This document shows, piece after piece, positions 42,130 through 50,341 of a stretch of DNA of 50,939 bases. The notes below the pieces were generated by a model. It saw only the letters and a list, made by a program, of their open reading frames with translations. It had not been told where the DNA came from and made no database searches. How positions within the stretch are numbered: position 1 is the stretch's first letter; each line of letters starts with the position of its first letter. This stretch comes from an uncultured Lachnospiraceae bacterium. GTDB taxonomy: Bacteria; Bacillota; Clostridia; Lachnospirales; Lachnospiraceae. The stretch covers positions 1-50,939 of the forward strand of contig CACZBM010000016.1 in assembly GCA_902779445.1 (NCBI GenBank). The letters are read 5' to 3'. A program made the position numbers and the translations under genes.

Positions 42130-43968
42130 TTATTTATATGCTTTGTAGAGCGGTCCGAAGTTCTGGCAAGCCCTGAAGTCAGCAGCTTCCTTGTCCTTTG
42201 TGCCGAATGCGCTCCATGCTGCGGGACGATAGATCTTCTCGTCGGGAACGTTGTGCATAGCAACAGGGATACGAAGCATTGAAGCAAGAGTGATAAGGTC
42301 AGCTCCAACGTGACCGTATACGGAAGCACCGTGGTTAGCGCCCCATGCTCTCATCACTTCATAAGCGCTCTTAAATACTGAGCCTTCCTTGCCGTCGCAT
42401 CTGGGTGCGAACCATGTGCAGGGCCATGTGTAGTCTGTTCTCTTCCAAAGTGTATCTGTTACCTCTGCAGGGAGCTTGACTGTCCATCCTTCTGCGATCT
42501 GGAAGAAGGGTCCCATTCCCTTTACAAGGTTCAGTCTCACCATTGTTATAGGCATCTCGGCATCTGTAAGGAATCTGGATGAATATCCGCCTCCTCTGAA
42601 GTAGCCGTTATCTGCAGGATTCCAGGTTGTAGCTTCCAGCATCTTCTTCTGGTCATCATCAGTAAGATTCCAGAATTCCTTAACCACATTATTGCCCTTT
42701 TCATCAACAGAAGCTCCGGAATAATCAAGGGCTGATGCACCTGAATTTATAAGATGAAGGAATCCGTCTGAATCCTTTGCGTGTCCTTCGATATCGTAGC
42801 CGGTAACTCTCTTTACGGAATCGCCGCTCCAGTATGTACGTACATCTGAGAAGATGGAAGCCATACCTGTGAGCTGCTTTTCAAGGAGCATACATACACC
42901 GTTAAGCACATCATTCTCTGTAGCGAGAACATAGGGCTCTCTTGCTCCGTCATAATCGAATGACGTAGAAAGGAAACTTTCAGGATAGTCACAGTTCGGC
43001 CAGTGGTCTGTCCACTGTCTCTGTCCCTGGAATCCGCCTGCGATAGCATTGTGTCCGAGGGCCTCTTCCTCAAACGCCTGCTTTCCTGCTGTAACATTCT
43101 TGTCAGCAAGCTTTGCGTTTCCTCTCATGAGGTCCTTTATGATGATATACATCTTAACAGTGAACTCCCACTGCTCGTCCTTGGTCTTTCTGTCCTTCTG
43201 GATCCAGTCAGGGTTCTTGTCAAAGCCTTCGGGGCAGTACTTCTTGGTCCACTCAAGTGCTCTCTTGAACTCTTCTTCGTCGTAGATACCCTCTTCCATT
43301 CTGCGGATGATCTCTACTTCATCAACTGACTCAACCCTCATTCCGAGATATGCTTCCATGAAGTCCTGATCCATGATGGAACCACCGATACCCATTGTGA
43401 CGGAACCGATCTGGAGATATGAAAGGCCTCTGATGGAAGCTGCTGCAACTGCTGCACGTCCGAAACGGAGAAGCATTTCCTTTACATCATCAGGGATATT
43501 CTCATCGTCAGCATCCTGAACATCTTTTCCGTACATTCCGAATGCAGGAAGTCCCTTCTGAGCATGTGTAGCGAGAACAGATGCCAGGTAAACAGCGCCC
43601 GGTCTCTCTGTTGCGTTAAGTCCCCATACACCCTTTATGGTATTGGGATCCATGTCCATTGTCTCTGAGCCGTAGCACCAGCAGGGAGTAACTGAAAGTG
43701 TGATCTCCACGCCTTCCTTTTTAAACTGCTCTGCACACTGTGCACTCTCGCGTACACGTCCGATGGTGGTGTCTGATATCACAACCTTTACGGGCGTTCC
43801 GTCTGCATATTTTAAGTTGTCTTCATAGAGCTTCTTGGCACGCTTAGCCATGCCCATTGTCTGCTCTTCAAGAGATCCTCTCACGTCAAGGGGACCTTTT
43901 CTTCCGTCAATGATGGGACGGATACCGATAACAGGATGTCCTCCTACAAGTTTTCTTGTGTCAGCCAT
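42130..43968 (-). CDS. fucI: L-fucose isomerase
   Basis: A 612-residue Mn-dependent isomerase converting L-fucose to L-fuculose (also D-arabinose to D-ribulose). It is near-canonical throughout: GHPVIGIRPIIDGRKGPLDV, AFQ-like GFQGQRQWTDHWPN, EPYVLATENDVLNGVCMLLE (metal Glu/Asp region), FRGGGYSSRFLTDAEMPITM, WGANHGASVYGHVGADLITL (metal His region) and the ending ACQNFGPLYKAYK. Length is slightly above the E. coli enzyme's 591. AGGAGGT precedes the ATG. It stands alone between repeats and lies divergent from the AraC regulator at 44225. Confidence 0.96.
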   Translation of the reverse strand: MADTRKLVGGHPVIGIRPIIDGRKGPLDVRGSLEEQTMGMAKRAKKLYEDNLKYADGTPVKVVISDTTIGRVRESAQCAEQFKKEGVEITLSVTPCWCYGSETMDMDPNTIKGVWGLNATERPGAVYLASVLATHAQKGLPAFGMYGKDVQDADDENIPDDVKEMLLRFGRAAVAAASIRGLSYLQIGSVTMGIGGSIMDQDFMEAYLGMRVESVDEVEIIRRMEEGIYDEEEFKRALEWTKKYCPEGFDKNPDWIQKDRKTKDEQWEFTVKMYIIIKDLMRGNAKLADKNVTAGKQAFEEEALGHNAIAGGFQGQRQWTDHWPNCDYPESFLSTSFDYDGAREPYVLATENDVLNGVCMLLEKQLTGMASIFSDVRTYWSGDSVKRVTGYDIEGHAKDSDGFLHLINSGASALDYSGASVDEKGNNVVKEFWNLTDDDQKKMLEATTWNPADNGYFRGGGYSSRFLTDAEMPITMVRLNLVKGMGPFFQIAEGWTVKLPAEVTDTLWKRTDYTWPCTWFAPRCDGKEGSVFKSAYEVMRAWGANHGASVYGHVGADLITLASMLRIPVAMHNVPDEKIYRPAAWSAFGTKDKEAADFRACQNFGPLYKAYK

Positions 43969-44009
43969 TAATCTTGTACCTCCTAATGATTTGAAAAGAA
44001 TGATCTTTT

Positions 44010-44099
44010 ACGTCCATGTCATTCTGAGGGCGCAGCCCGAAGAATCTGAACCAATACGTCCATGTCATTCTGAGGGCACAGCCCGAAGAATCTGAACCA
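44010..44099. repeat. two tandem 45-bp units (GTCATTCTGAGGGCRCAGCCC)
   Basis: Direct duplication with a period of 45 bp: ACGTCCATGTCATTCTGAGG, then GCGCAGCCCGAAGAATCTGA, then ACCAAT; the second copy has GGGCACAGCCC. Located between fucI and araC-type promoters. Confidence 0.88.
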
Positions 44100-44224
44100 A
44101 TATATGAAATATTATCATTGATTTTTTCCAAATAATAGGGATATAATGGCAAAAATGTAACAATATTCACTTTTTCGCAAGTTTGTCGAAATATCACAAT
44201 TTTTAACTATCGGAACTGTGCACA

Positions 44225-45070
44225 ATGCAATATCTGGAACTCCACGAAAACAAAAAACACGGTACAACGGAATTCCCCTTCGAGTACCATCATCTTAATA
44301 AAAACCATCCGAGATATGTCATGGATTACCACTGGCACGAGGAATTCGAGCTTATCCGTGTCCTTAAGGGAACTCTGGAAATGACAGTTAATGAGATGCA
44401 TATCCCCCTTAAACAGGGAGAACTGGTACTGGTTCCCGGAGGTGCTCTCCACGCCGGTATACCGGAAAACTGTACCTATGAGTGCCTTGTTTTTGACCTT
44501 GGATACTTTAAGAATTCAGGGCCTGTGTCTTCACCCTGGTTTCATAAGATACTCTCGAAATCCATCCGTCCCCATATCTTTTATGACGCTTCCAACAAAG
44601 CTGTAATAAGCGCTGCATCGGCGGTTTTTGCCTCCGCCGCGGAACCTTCTCCCGGATATGAGCTTTCCGTGGGCGGATCAGTATCTCTTCTCTTTGGGCA
44701 TATCCTTACCCGGGAACTTTACGAGACCGGAGCCCCTGAATCCGTAAGGGGAATGCGCAAAGTCTCCAAGATAAAGGACGTTATAGATTTTATTGAGCAT
44801 AATTACTCATCAGAGATAACTCTCGATGAGCTCTCACGCGTTGCATCCATGAACCCCAAGTATTTCTGCAGGTTCTTCAGGGAGATGACCAGCCGCACTC
44901 CCATGGATTACCTCAATTACCAGCGGATAGAGCATGCAGCCCACGATCTTTCACATTCAGGGAAATCAGTTACAGAAGCCGCATACGGATGCGGTTTTAA
45001 TGATCTTTCCTATTTTATAAGAACTTTCAGAAAATATAAAGGAGTCACCCCCGGTAAATACAGGGAGTGA
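44225..45070 (+). CDS. AraC-family regulator with cupin sensor
   Basis: A 281-residue regulator: residues about 35-110 form an AraC-type cupin (YHWHEEFELIRVLKGTLEMT, LKQGELVLVPGGALHAG) that would bind a sugar, and residues about 180-281 carry the double helix-turn-helix (EITLDELSRVASMNPKYFCR, then VTEAAYGCGFNDLSYFIRTF and GVTPGKYRE). It is divergent from fucI with a 256-bp gap, so it is a likely activator of fucI, on top of the LacI-type control of the other genes. The Shine-Dalgarno sequence is weak, suggesting low expression. Confidence 0.9.
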   Translation: MQYLELHENKKHGTTEFPFEYHHLNKNHPRYVMDYHWHEEFELIRVLKGTLEMTVNEMHIPLKQGELVLVPGGALHAGIPENCTYECLVFDLGYFKNSGPVSSPWFHKILSKSIRPHIFYDASNKAVISAASAVFASAAEPSPGYELSVGGSVSLLFGHILTRELYETGAPESVRGMRKVSKIKDVIDFIEHNYSSEITLDELSRVASMNPKYFCRFFREMTSRTPMDYLNYQRIEHAAHDLSHSGKSVTEAAYGCGFNDLSYFIRTFRKYKGVTPGKYRE

Positions 45071-45076
45071 CTCCTT

Positions 45077-45290
45077 TGTCATTCTGAGGGCGTAGCCCGA
45101 AGAATCGATTGTCATTCTGAGGGCATAGCCCGAAGAATCCATTGTCATTCTGAGGGCATAGCCCGAAGAATCTCTTAGAGATCCTTCGCTTTGCTCAGGA
45201 TGACAGCAATAATCCGCTCAGGATGGAAAAACGTCCGGTGGACGTTTTTCGGGCACGTATTCGAGCACTCAGTGCGAGAGTGCCCCGCAC
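45077..45290. repeat. triple GGGCRTAGCCC units, palindrome and double-hairpin copy D
   Basis: Three units of GTCATTCTGAGGGCRTAGCC plus CGAAGAATC are followed by TCTTAGAGATCCTTCGCTTT and GCTCAGGATGAC, then the 64-bp double hairpin at 45225-45288. In this copy the long stem is GGGCAC/GTGCCC instead of GGGCGT/ACGCCC, a compensatory change. It lies between convergent ends of araC-type and xthA genes. Confidence 0.88.
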
Positions 45291-45330
45291 AGTTTGACGC
45301 TCGTATGCTCCGTAGGGCATCATCAGTGTT

Positions 45331-46095
45331 CTAATCCTTCAAGATCAGTTCCACCGGGCAATGGTCTGATCCGAAGATCTCATTGTGTATGGCGGCTTCT
45401 TCTATCTTATCTTTCAGCGACTCAGAAACCAGGAAGTAGTCGATGCGCCACCCGGAGTTCTTTTCTCTGGCCTTGAACCTGTAGGACCACCAGGAATAGA
45501 TATCCGTTCTGTCCGGATACAGCTCACGGAATGTATCAACAAGCTTTCCATCCCGGAGAAGTACAGTCATCTTCTCTCTTTCTTCATCTGTAAATCCCGC
45601 ATTTCTATGATTCGACTGGGGATTTTTAAGATCTATCTCTTTATGGGCCACATTCATATCGCCGCAGATTATCACGGGTTTCTTCTTCTGAAGATCATTT
45701 ACATATCTTAAGAAGGCATCTTCCCAATCCATACGGTCATCAAGCCTCAAGAGCTCCTGCTTGGAATTCGGAGTGTAAACGGTAATGAGGAAGTACTTTT
45801 CAAATTCGAGGCATATTATCCTGCCCTCTTTATCCTCTTTATAGGCATCCATGCCCGTACTCACATTTAAGGGAGCAACTCTGGAAAATACAGCCGTACC
45901 GGAATACCCCTTTTTCTCAGCGTAATTCCAGTACTGAACATATTTTGACGGTATATCAAGCTCTATCTGCCCCTCCTGAAGCTTGGTCTCCTGCAGACAG
46001 AATACATCCGCGTCAAGCTCATTAAAGGCTTCATAGAAATTTCCCTTACTCACACATGCCCGAAGGCCGTTCACATTCCATGATACGAATTTCAT
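45331..46095 (-). CDS. xthA: exodeoxyribonuclease III / AP endonuclease
   Basis: A 254-residue Mg-dependent repair nuclease that cuts at abasic sites and removes 3' blocks. Canonical motifs: KFVSWNVNGLRACV, DVFCLQETKLQEGQ (catalytic Glu), GYSGTAVFSR, VIICGDMNVAHKEIDLKNP, SWWSYRFKAREKNSGWRIDY and the terminal GSDHCPVELIL (Asp-His). Length is normal. It starts 8 bp after the symporter stop with GAGGAAA as ribosome binding site, forming the end of an HPr-symporter-xthA operon. Confidence 0.96.
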   Translation of the reverse strand: MKFVSWNVNGLRACVSKGNFYEAFNELDADVFCLQETKLQEGQIELDIPSKYVQYWNYAEKKGYSGTAVFSRVAPLNVSTGMDAYKEDKEGRIICLEFEKYFLITVYTPNSKQELLRLDDRMDWEDAFLRYVNDLQKKKPVIICGDMNVAHKEIDLKNPQSNHRNAGFTDEEREKMTVLLRDGKLVDTFRELYPDRTDIYSWWSYRFKAREKNSGWRIDYFLVSESLKDKIEEAAIHNEIFGSDHCPVELILKD

Positions 46096-46103
46096 CTATT
46101 TCC

Positions 46104-47654
46104 TCATCTTGTTGCGGATTCAAAGTTCACCTTGTCAAACATGTCCTTAACCTGATCCGAAGGCTCGGGAGTAACAAGAGATACCACTACGTCTACTACC
46201 AGTGCAAGTACAAAGGCAGGAAGGAGTTCGTAGATCGCAAACACGCCGCCCATGGGAGCTATGAGGAACTTCCATACGAATACCATCACGCCGCCGACAA
46301 ACATTCCGGCTGTGGCACCGGCTTTGTTTCCTCTCTTCCAGAACATTGCTATCAGCATGACAGGACCAAATGCAGCTCCGAATCCTGCCCAGGCAAATGA
46401 GATAACCCTGAATACGCTGCTGTTAGGGTCCCAGGCCAGGAATATAGCGATAACAGCTATAACCGCAACTGTAAGCCTTGCGATGAGCATGGATGCTTCC
46501 TTACTCATCTTTATACCTAGGAAATCCTTCAGAAGGTCCTCTGACATACTGCTGGAAGCTGCAAGGAGCTGTGAATCAGCTGTGGACATGGTAGCTGCCA
46601 GTATCCCCGCCATAACGATACCTGCGATTATAGCAAAGAATACCCCGTTTTTACTCATAAGGTCTGCCATCTTTATGATAATAGTCTCAGAATCAGATCC
46701 TGTGAGAAGTGTGGGGATCTTTCCGGCCACAGATACACTGTAACCGATGATTCCGATAAATACTGCCACCGCCATGGAGATCACAACCCATACTGCTGCG
46801 ATACGCCTAGATATCTTTATCTCTTCGGGATCACGGATCGCCATGAAACGCAGAAGGATATGGGGCATGCCAAAGTATCCGAGTCCCCATGCCATTGTAG
46901 ATACAATAGGAAGGAATCCGAAACTTCCTGCTGTTCCGGTGGCAGGATCATATCCCTTTGTAAGATCGAGGTAACCCGGAAGTGCCTGGGCATTAGCTAT
47001 CACTGCATCCATTCCGCCGGCCTGGCCGATACCGAAAACGATGATTATGCACAGAGCCACAGACATTACGACCGCCTGAATAAGGTCAGTGGTAGATACC
47101 GCAAGGAACCCCCCCAGAATAGTATACCCGATGATAACCGCAGCTCCTATCATCATTGAGATATGGTAATCCCATCCGAAGAGGCTGTTAAAAAGCGTTC
47201 CAACTGCCTTAAATCCTGATGCTGTGTAAGGAATGAAGAATACCAGGATAACCACTGCCGCAATAAATGAAAGGACATGTTTTTTATCGTCATATCGGCG
47301 TGAGAAAAAGTCCGGTATGGTATTAGCACCCACTGCCTCTGAATAGATCCTTAAACGCTTGGCCACAAGCAGGAAATTAAGATATGTTCCAAGTGCCAGA
47401 CCTATAACGGTCCATCCCACTTCTGCCACACCGCAGAGATACGCAAGGCCCGGAAGGCCCATCAGTAGATATGAACTCATATCGGACGCTTCCGCACTCA
47501 TGGCAGTCACAACCGGATGAAGCGCTCTTCCTCCCAGATAGAAATTCTCCGTATCTCCGGATGCTCCCCTCTTACTGTAATAAACACCAATACAAATGGT
47601 TATTACCAGATAACCGATAATAGCCAGTAAAATACAGATACTGGATGAAGTCAT
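46104..47654 (-). CDS. sodium/solute symporter (PutP-type, SSS family)
   Basis: A 516-residue membrane protein with about 13 hydrophobic helices. Signature regions: FYLGGRALHPVVTAMSAEAS, DMSSYLLMGLPGLAYLCGVA (sodium/proline site), AVSTTDLIQAVVMSVALCII and AGILAATMSTADSQLLAASS. These match PutP sodium/proline symporters closely, though related substrates are possible. It is encoded 28 bp downstream of the HPr-like gene on the same strand. Confidence 0.9.
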   Translation of the reverse strand: MTSSSICILLAIIGYLVITICIGVYYSKRGASGDTENFYLGGRALHPVVTAMSAEASDMSSYLLMGLPGLAYLCGVAEVGWTVIGLALGTYLNFLLVAKRLRIYSEAVGANTIPDFFSRRYDDKKHVLSFIAAVVILVFFIPYTASGFKAVGTLFNSLFGWDYHISMMIGAAVIIGYTILGGFLAVSTTDLIQAVVMSVALCIIIVFGIGQAGGMDAVIANAQALPGYLDLTKGYDPATGTAGSFGFLPIVSTMAWGLGYFGMPHILLRFMAIRDPEEIKISRRIAAVWVVISMAVAVFIGIIGYSVSVAGKIPTLLTGSDSETIIIKMADLMSKNGVFFAIIAGIVMAGILAATMSTADSQLLAASSSMSEDLLKDFLGIKMSKEASMLIARLTVAVIAVIAIFLAWDPNSSVFRVISFAWAGFGAAFGPVMLIAMFWKRGNKAGATAGMFVGGVMVFVWKFLIAPMGGVFAIYELLPAFVLALVVDVVVSLVTPEPSDQVKDMFDKVNFESATR

Positions 47655-47682
47655 GATTTTTTACTCTCCTCTTTATACCTTA

Positions 47683-47940
47683 TTAGAAGTTATTATTTAA
47701 GAAATCCTCAATAGCTGTAGCGCAAGGCTCTTCGTCCTCGCCTTCTATACGGACAGTTATGGTCTCTCCCTGCTTTATTCCCATACCCATGAGAGCCAGA
47801 AGCTTTTTCATGTCACAGGTTTTACCGTCTTTATCTACTGTTATGGAGCTTGCGAACTTCTTTGCCTCTTTCACAAGCAGACCTGCCGGACGGGCATGAA
47901 TGCCGTTTTCGTCCTTAACATTGAATGTGAATTCCTTCAT
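47683..47940 (-). CDS. HPr-family phosphocarrier protein lacking regulatory Ser46
   Basis: An 85-residue HPr fold with the phosphorylatable His15 in ENGIHARPAGLLVKEAK. In HPr used for catabolite control Ser46 lies in a KSIM context; here the corresponding region reads CDMKKLLALMGMGIKQG and residue 46 is Lys. Phosphotransfer from enzyme I should be possible, but HPr kinase/CcpA control should not. It is likely a paralogue of the main HPr. It leads an operon with the symporter and xthA, and is divergent from the secreted-protein gene at 48157. Confidence 0.9.
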   Translation of the reverse strand: MKEFTFNVKDENGIHARPAGLLVKEAKKFASSITVDKDGKTCDMKKLLALMGMGIKQGETITVRIEGEDEEPCATAIEDFLNNNF

Positions 47941-48156
47941 TAATTAAAACTCCTTTCATCACAAGATCACTGATTGTTTATTTTAACCTATATCCGGTCA
48001 TTTTACAACGAAAAGACTGATGCACCGGATTTCTTAAAAATAACTATTGAATTTTTAAACGGATTGGAGTAGTATTTATTATACCTATCTACATCATGAG
48101 GCACAGCATGTATGTAAACAGGGGAGTCAAAAATACTTTGAAAAGGAGAAACTAAG

Positions 48157-49398
48157 ATGAAATTAAGAACAAAGAAAATGCTTTCTCTGCTTCTTGCTTC
48201 AGCAATGGTCTTCACAATGAATACTGCTGTATTCGCTGAAGAAGTTACCGTTGACGCAGCTGAAGAGTTTGTAGAAGTAGACAGCGTTGATTCAGTGGAA
48301 GAGATTCCCGGCATTGAGACAGAAGTAGCCAGTGTTTCATGGGATATTCTTTCAGACAATGATGTTTCCGGAAATTCTGTTTCTGAGCAGAACCTGAAGC
48401 TTCTTGTTGATCACGGTAAGCAGATCAAAGAAGATCTCAAAGAGTATGCACACGAGGACATCAAGGGAACAGACTATTCATTTACTTTCCGTTACACCAA
48501 AGCTGTTGGTTATGACAGCAGAAAGCTTGGACTGGCCGGCACAAAGAAGGATGATGGCAGGATTATTCCTGTAAAGGTTCAGCTTTTCTATTGCAAAGGC
48601 GCAAGCGCAAACGGCGCTATAAGTGATAACAGCCTCAGCGGAAATGCAGTAAGTGAGGATAAGGTTGACCTTAATGCTGGATGGACTGATATCTCAGACG
48701 CTATCAAGGACGTTAAGTTCCATCAGGCAAAGGGTGCCACAGTCGATATATCCGGTAATGGAATCGTAGCTGCCAAGGATTGTGCATATATCACTGATAT
48801 CAAGCTTGATAAGAAGAAACTCACAGGTGACAAGAAGGCCATCAATGCCCTTCAGAAGGAACTTTCCAATTCACTGAAGGAAACCGCAAAGACTATCAAG
48901 AAGGATAAGACTTCAAAGATTTCAGCTAACGGATTGCCTGAGGGCAAGACAGCTGAAACAGATAAAGTTAAGAACCTCATCGCAGTTTATCCTGGATTCG
49001 CATACGATGGAAGCGAAGCCAACTTGGATATTGCTAATGCGTGGACAAATGATATAGGTCTTACATTTTTCCAGATCGGTGTTCCCAAAAAAGATGATAC
49101 ACTTGGTCTCGATTCAAAGAAGGTCATTGCTCTTGACAAGAAAGATCCTAAAGAGGTTAAGTCCATAAAGGGATTCTTCTCATGGAGTGTAGGTGACAAA
49201 ACCAAGATGAAGAAGGTTACTCTTAAGCCCGATAAGGTTCAGCCCGGAAAGGCTACCAAGATCAACGGACTTTACACTACGAAAGAAAAGGCAAAGACTG
49301 TTACAGCTGTTAAGGCTAAAGACGATAAGATGTACACAGTTAATGCTTCCGGAAACGTCTTCGGAGTAATTTCATTCGATCCCGAAGCTGTTAAATAA
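48157..49398 (+). CDS. secreted surface protein with Ser-x-Asn linkers
   Basis: A 413-residue exported protein. The signal peptide (LSLLLASAMVFTMNTAVFA-EEV) is almost the same as in the gene at 1-502. Then come an acidic Val/Glu/Asp stretch and two short linkers, DNDVSGNSVSEQ and SDNSLSGNAVSED, separating beta-rich, lysine-rich domains (SFTFRYTKAVGYDSRKLGLA, TFFQIGVPKKDDTLGLDSKK). The C-terminal 90 residues are basic and may bind the wall. No enzyme motif or sortase signal was recognised. AAAAGGAGA precedes the ATG, and a strong terminator follows at 49431. Codon use is biased towards AAG, GAT and CTT, suggesting strong expression. Confidence 0.85.
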   Translation: MKLRTKKMLSLLLASAMVFTMNTAVFAEEVTVDAAEEFVEVDSVDSVEEIPGIETEVASVSWDILSDNDVSGNSVSEQNLKLLVDHGKQIKEDLKEYAHEDIKGTDYSFTFRYTKAVGYDSRKLGLAGTKKDDGRIIPVKVQLFYCKGASANGAISDNSLSGNAVSEDKVDLNAGWTDISDAIKDVKFHQAKGATVDISGNGIVAAKDCAYITDIKLDKKKLTGDKKAINALQKELSNSLKETAKTIKKDKTSKISANGLPEGKTAETDKVKNLIAVYPGFAYDGSEANLDIANAWTNDIGLTFFQIGVPKKDDTLGLDSKKVIALDKKDPKEVKSIKGFFSWSVGDKTKMKKVTLKPDKVQPGKATKINGLYTTKEKAKTVTAVKAKDDKMYTVNASGNVFGVISFDPEAVK

Positions 49399-49430
49399 TC
49401 AAAGATCACATAGTAGAAATACATAGTGAT

Positions 49431-49471
49431 AACAGATCTCCCCGCCAAACGGCGGGGAGATTTTTTCATCT
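49431..49471 (+). terminator. terminator of the secreted protein gene, identical to 50301-50341
   Basis: 11-bp stem ATCTCCCCGCC / GGCGGGGAGAT with AAAC loop and a T6 run, 32 bases after the stop. All 41 bases recur at 50301. Confidence 0.92.
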
Positions 49472-49674
49472 GGCAGCAGTGATCGCTGCCATTTTTTGAA
49501 AAAATTCAGAGATTGTGACATCATAAGTAAAGAATAACCCCAATAACTGGGAACGTGAAGCCGCGCCGGGCTTTTTAATGTAACTTAAACGGATCTCTAA
49601 GTTGAATAAATGCCTTGATTCGCATATAATAAAGCGGTAATTTGACCGGTTGCTCATGACGAGGAGGGATCACA

Positions 49675-49869
49675 ATGTTTATTGCGAACGAACTTGATTC
49701 GACCTGCGGTATTTCGGATGAGGAGTTAACTGAAAGGTTTAAGGAATCGATCAGGATTGATAACGAGATTAGAAGAATAAAGGGAGCCCCGGTCGCTAAA
49801 TATGATAAGGCGACAAAAAGAGCATATCTCGAGTATCCCGATGGGAGGCGCGAGTATGTCGGTCAGTGA
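49675..49869 (+). CDS. small antitoxin-like protein upstream of a zeta-toxin remnant
   Basis: A 64-residue protein (TCGISDEELTERFKESIRID, then RAYLEYPDGRREYVGQ) with a GAGGAGG ribosome binding site. Its place directly before, and 14 bp overlapping, a zeta-toxin reading frame suggests it is the cognate antitoxin, analogous to epsilon. I do not recognise its own sequence family firmly. The frame is intact although the toxin is not. Confidence 0.65.
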   Translation: MFIANELDSTCGISDEELTERFKESIRIDNEIRRIKGAPVAKYDKATKRAYLEYPDGRREYVGQ

Positions 49870-50271
49870 TATGGTTAGGTTGCCGGAGGTAATAGTGTTT
49901 GCCGGTCCTAATGGAAGCGGAAAAACCACAGTCACCTAAATGGCTAAGACTCAGGGAAAAAATGATAGAAGAAAGAAGAGACTTTACATTTGAAACAGTA
50001 CTTTCCACGGAGTGAAACCTGCAGTTGCTTCAGAGAGCAAAGGAAAAGGGATGTGAGAAGCCGGTACAGCAGAGCGCTTGCTCTGGTTCCGGAACTGGTG
50101 AGAGTGTGTGATATTCTCCATATATATGATAATTCAGATGAACCCTTCAGAATATTTAAGAAGCGAAAGGACGTATATTTCAGGTGGTGTAATGAATACT
50201 GGAGTGCAGAAGACATAGAAAAACTATGCACTATCAGTGAATTTGTTAATGAGACGAACAGACCCTCATGA
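49856..50271 (+). pseudogene. zeta-toxin family gene, broken by internal deletions
   Basis: Pieces of the family appear in order but in different frames: VIVFAGPNGSGKTTVT (P-loop of the UDP-GlcNAc kinase-like toxin) followed by a stop at 49939; then LREKMIEERRDFTFETVLST (typical substrate-side motif) with a stop; then RSRYSRALALVPELVRVCDI and LHIYDNSDEPFRIFKKRKDV, the C-terminal part, ending at 50271. The missing links are each well below 100 residues, so small deletions caused the breakdown. The toxin must be inactive. Confidence 0.8.
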
Positions 50272-50300
50272 AGATTGCCCCTCAACAACTTTGAATACCC

Positions 50301-50341
50301 AACAGATCTCCCCGCCAAACGGCGGGGAGATTTTTTCATCT
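50301..50341 (+). repeat. second copy of the 41-bp terminator
   Basis: Identical to 49431-49471, behind the zeta-toxin remnant. It ends transcription of that locus and forms 41-bp direct repeats around it. Confidence 0.92.

Noticed and set aside
41955..42176. Short plus-strand frame through the repeat block
   Set aside because: It is produced by the double-hairpin repeat (KRPVDVFRACLRALSASTPR appears in other copies too) and has no independent start signal.
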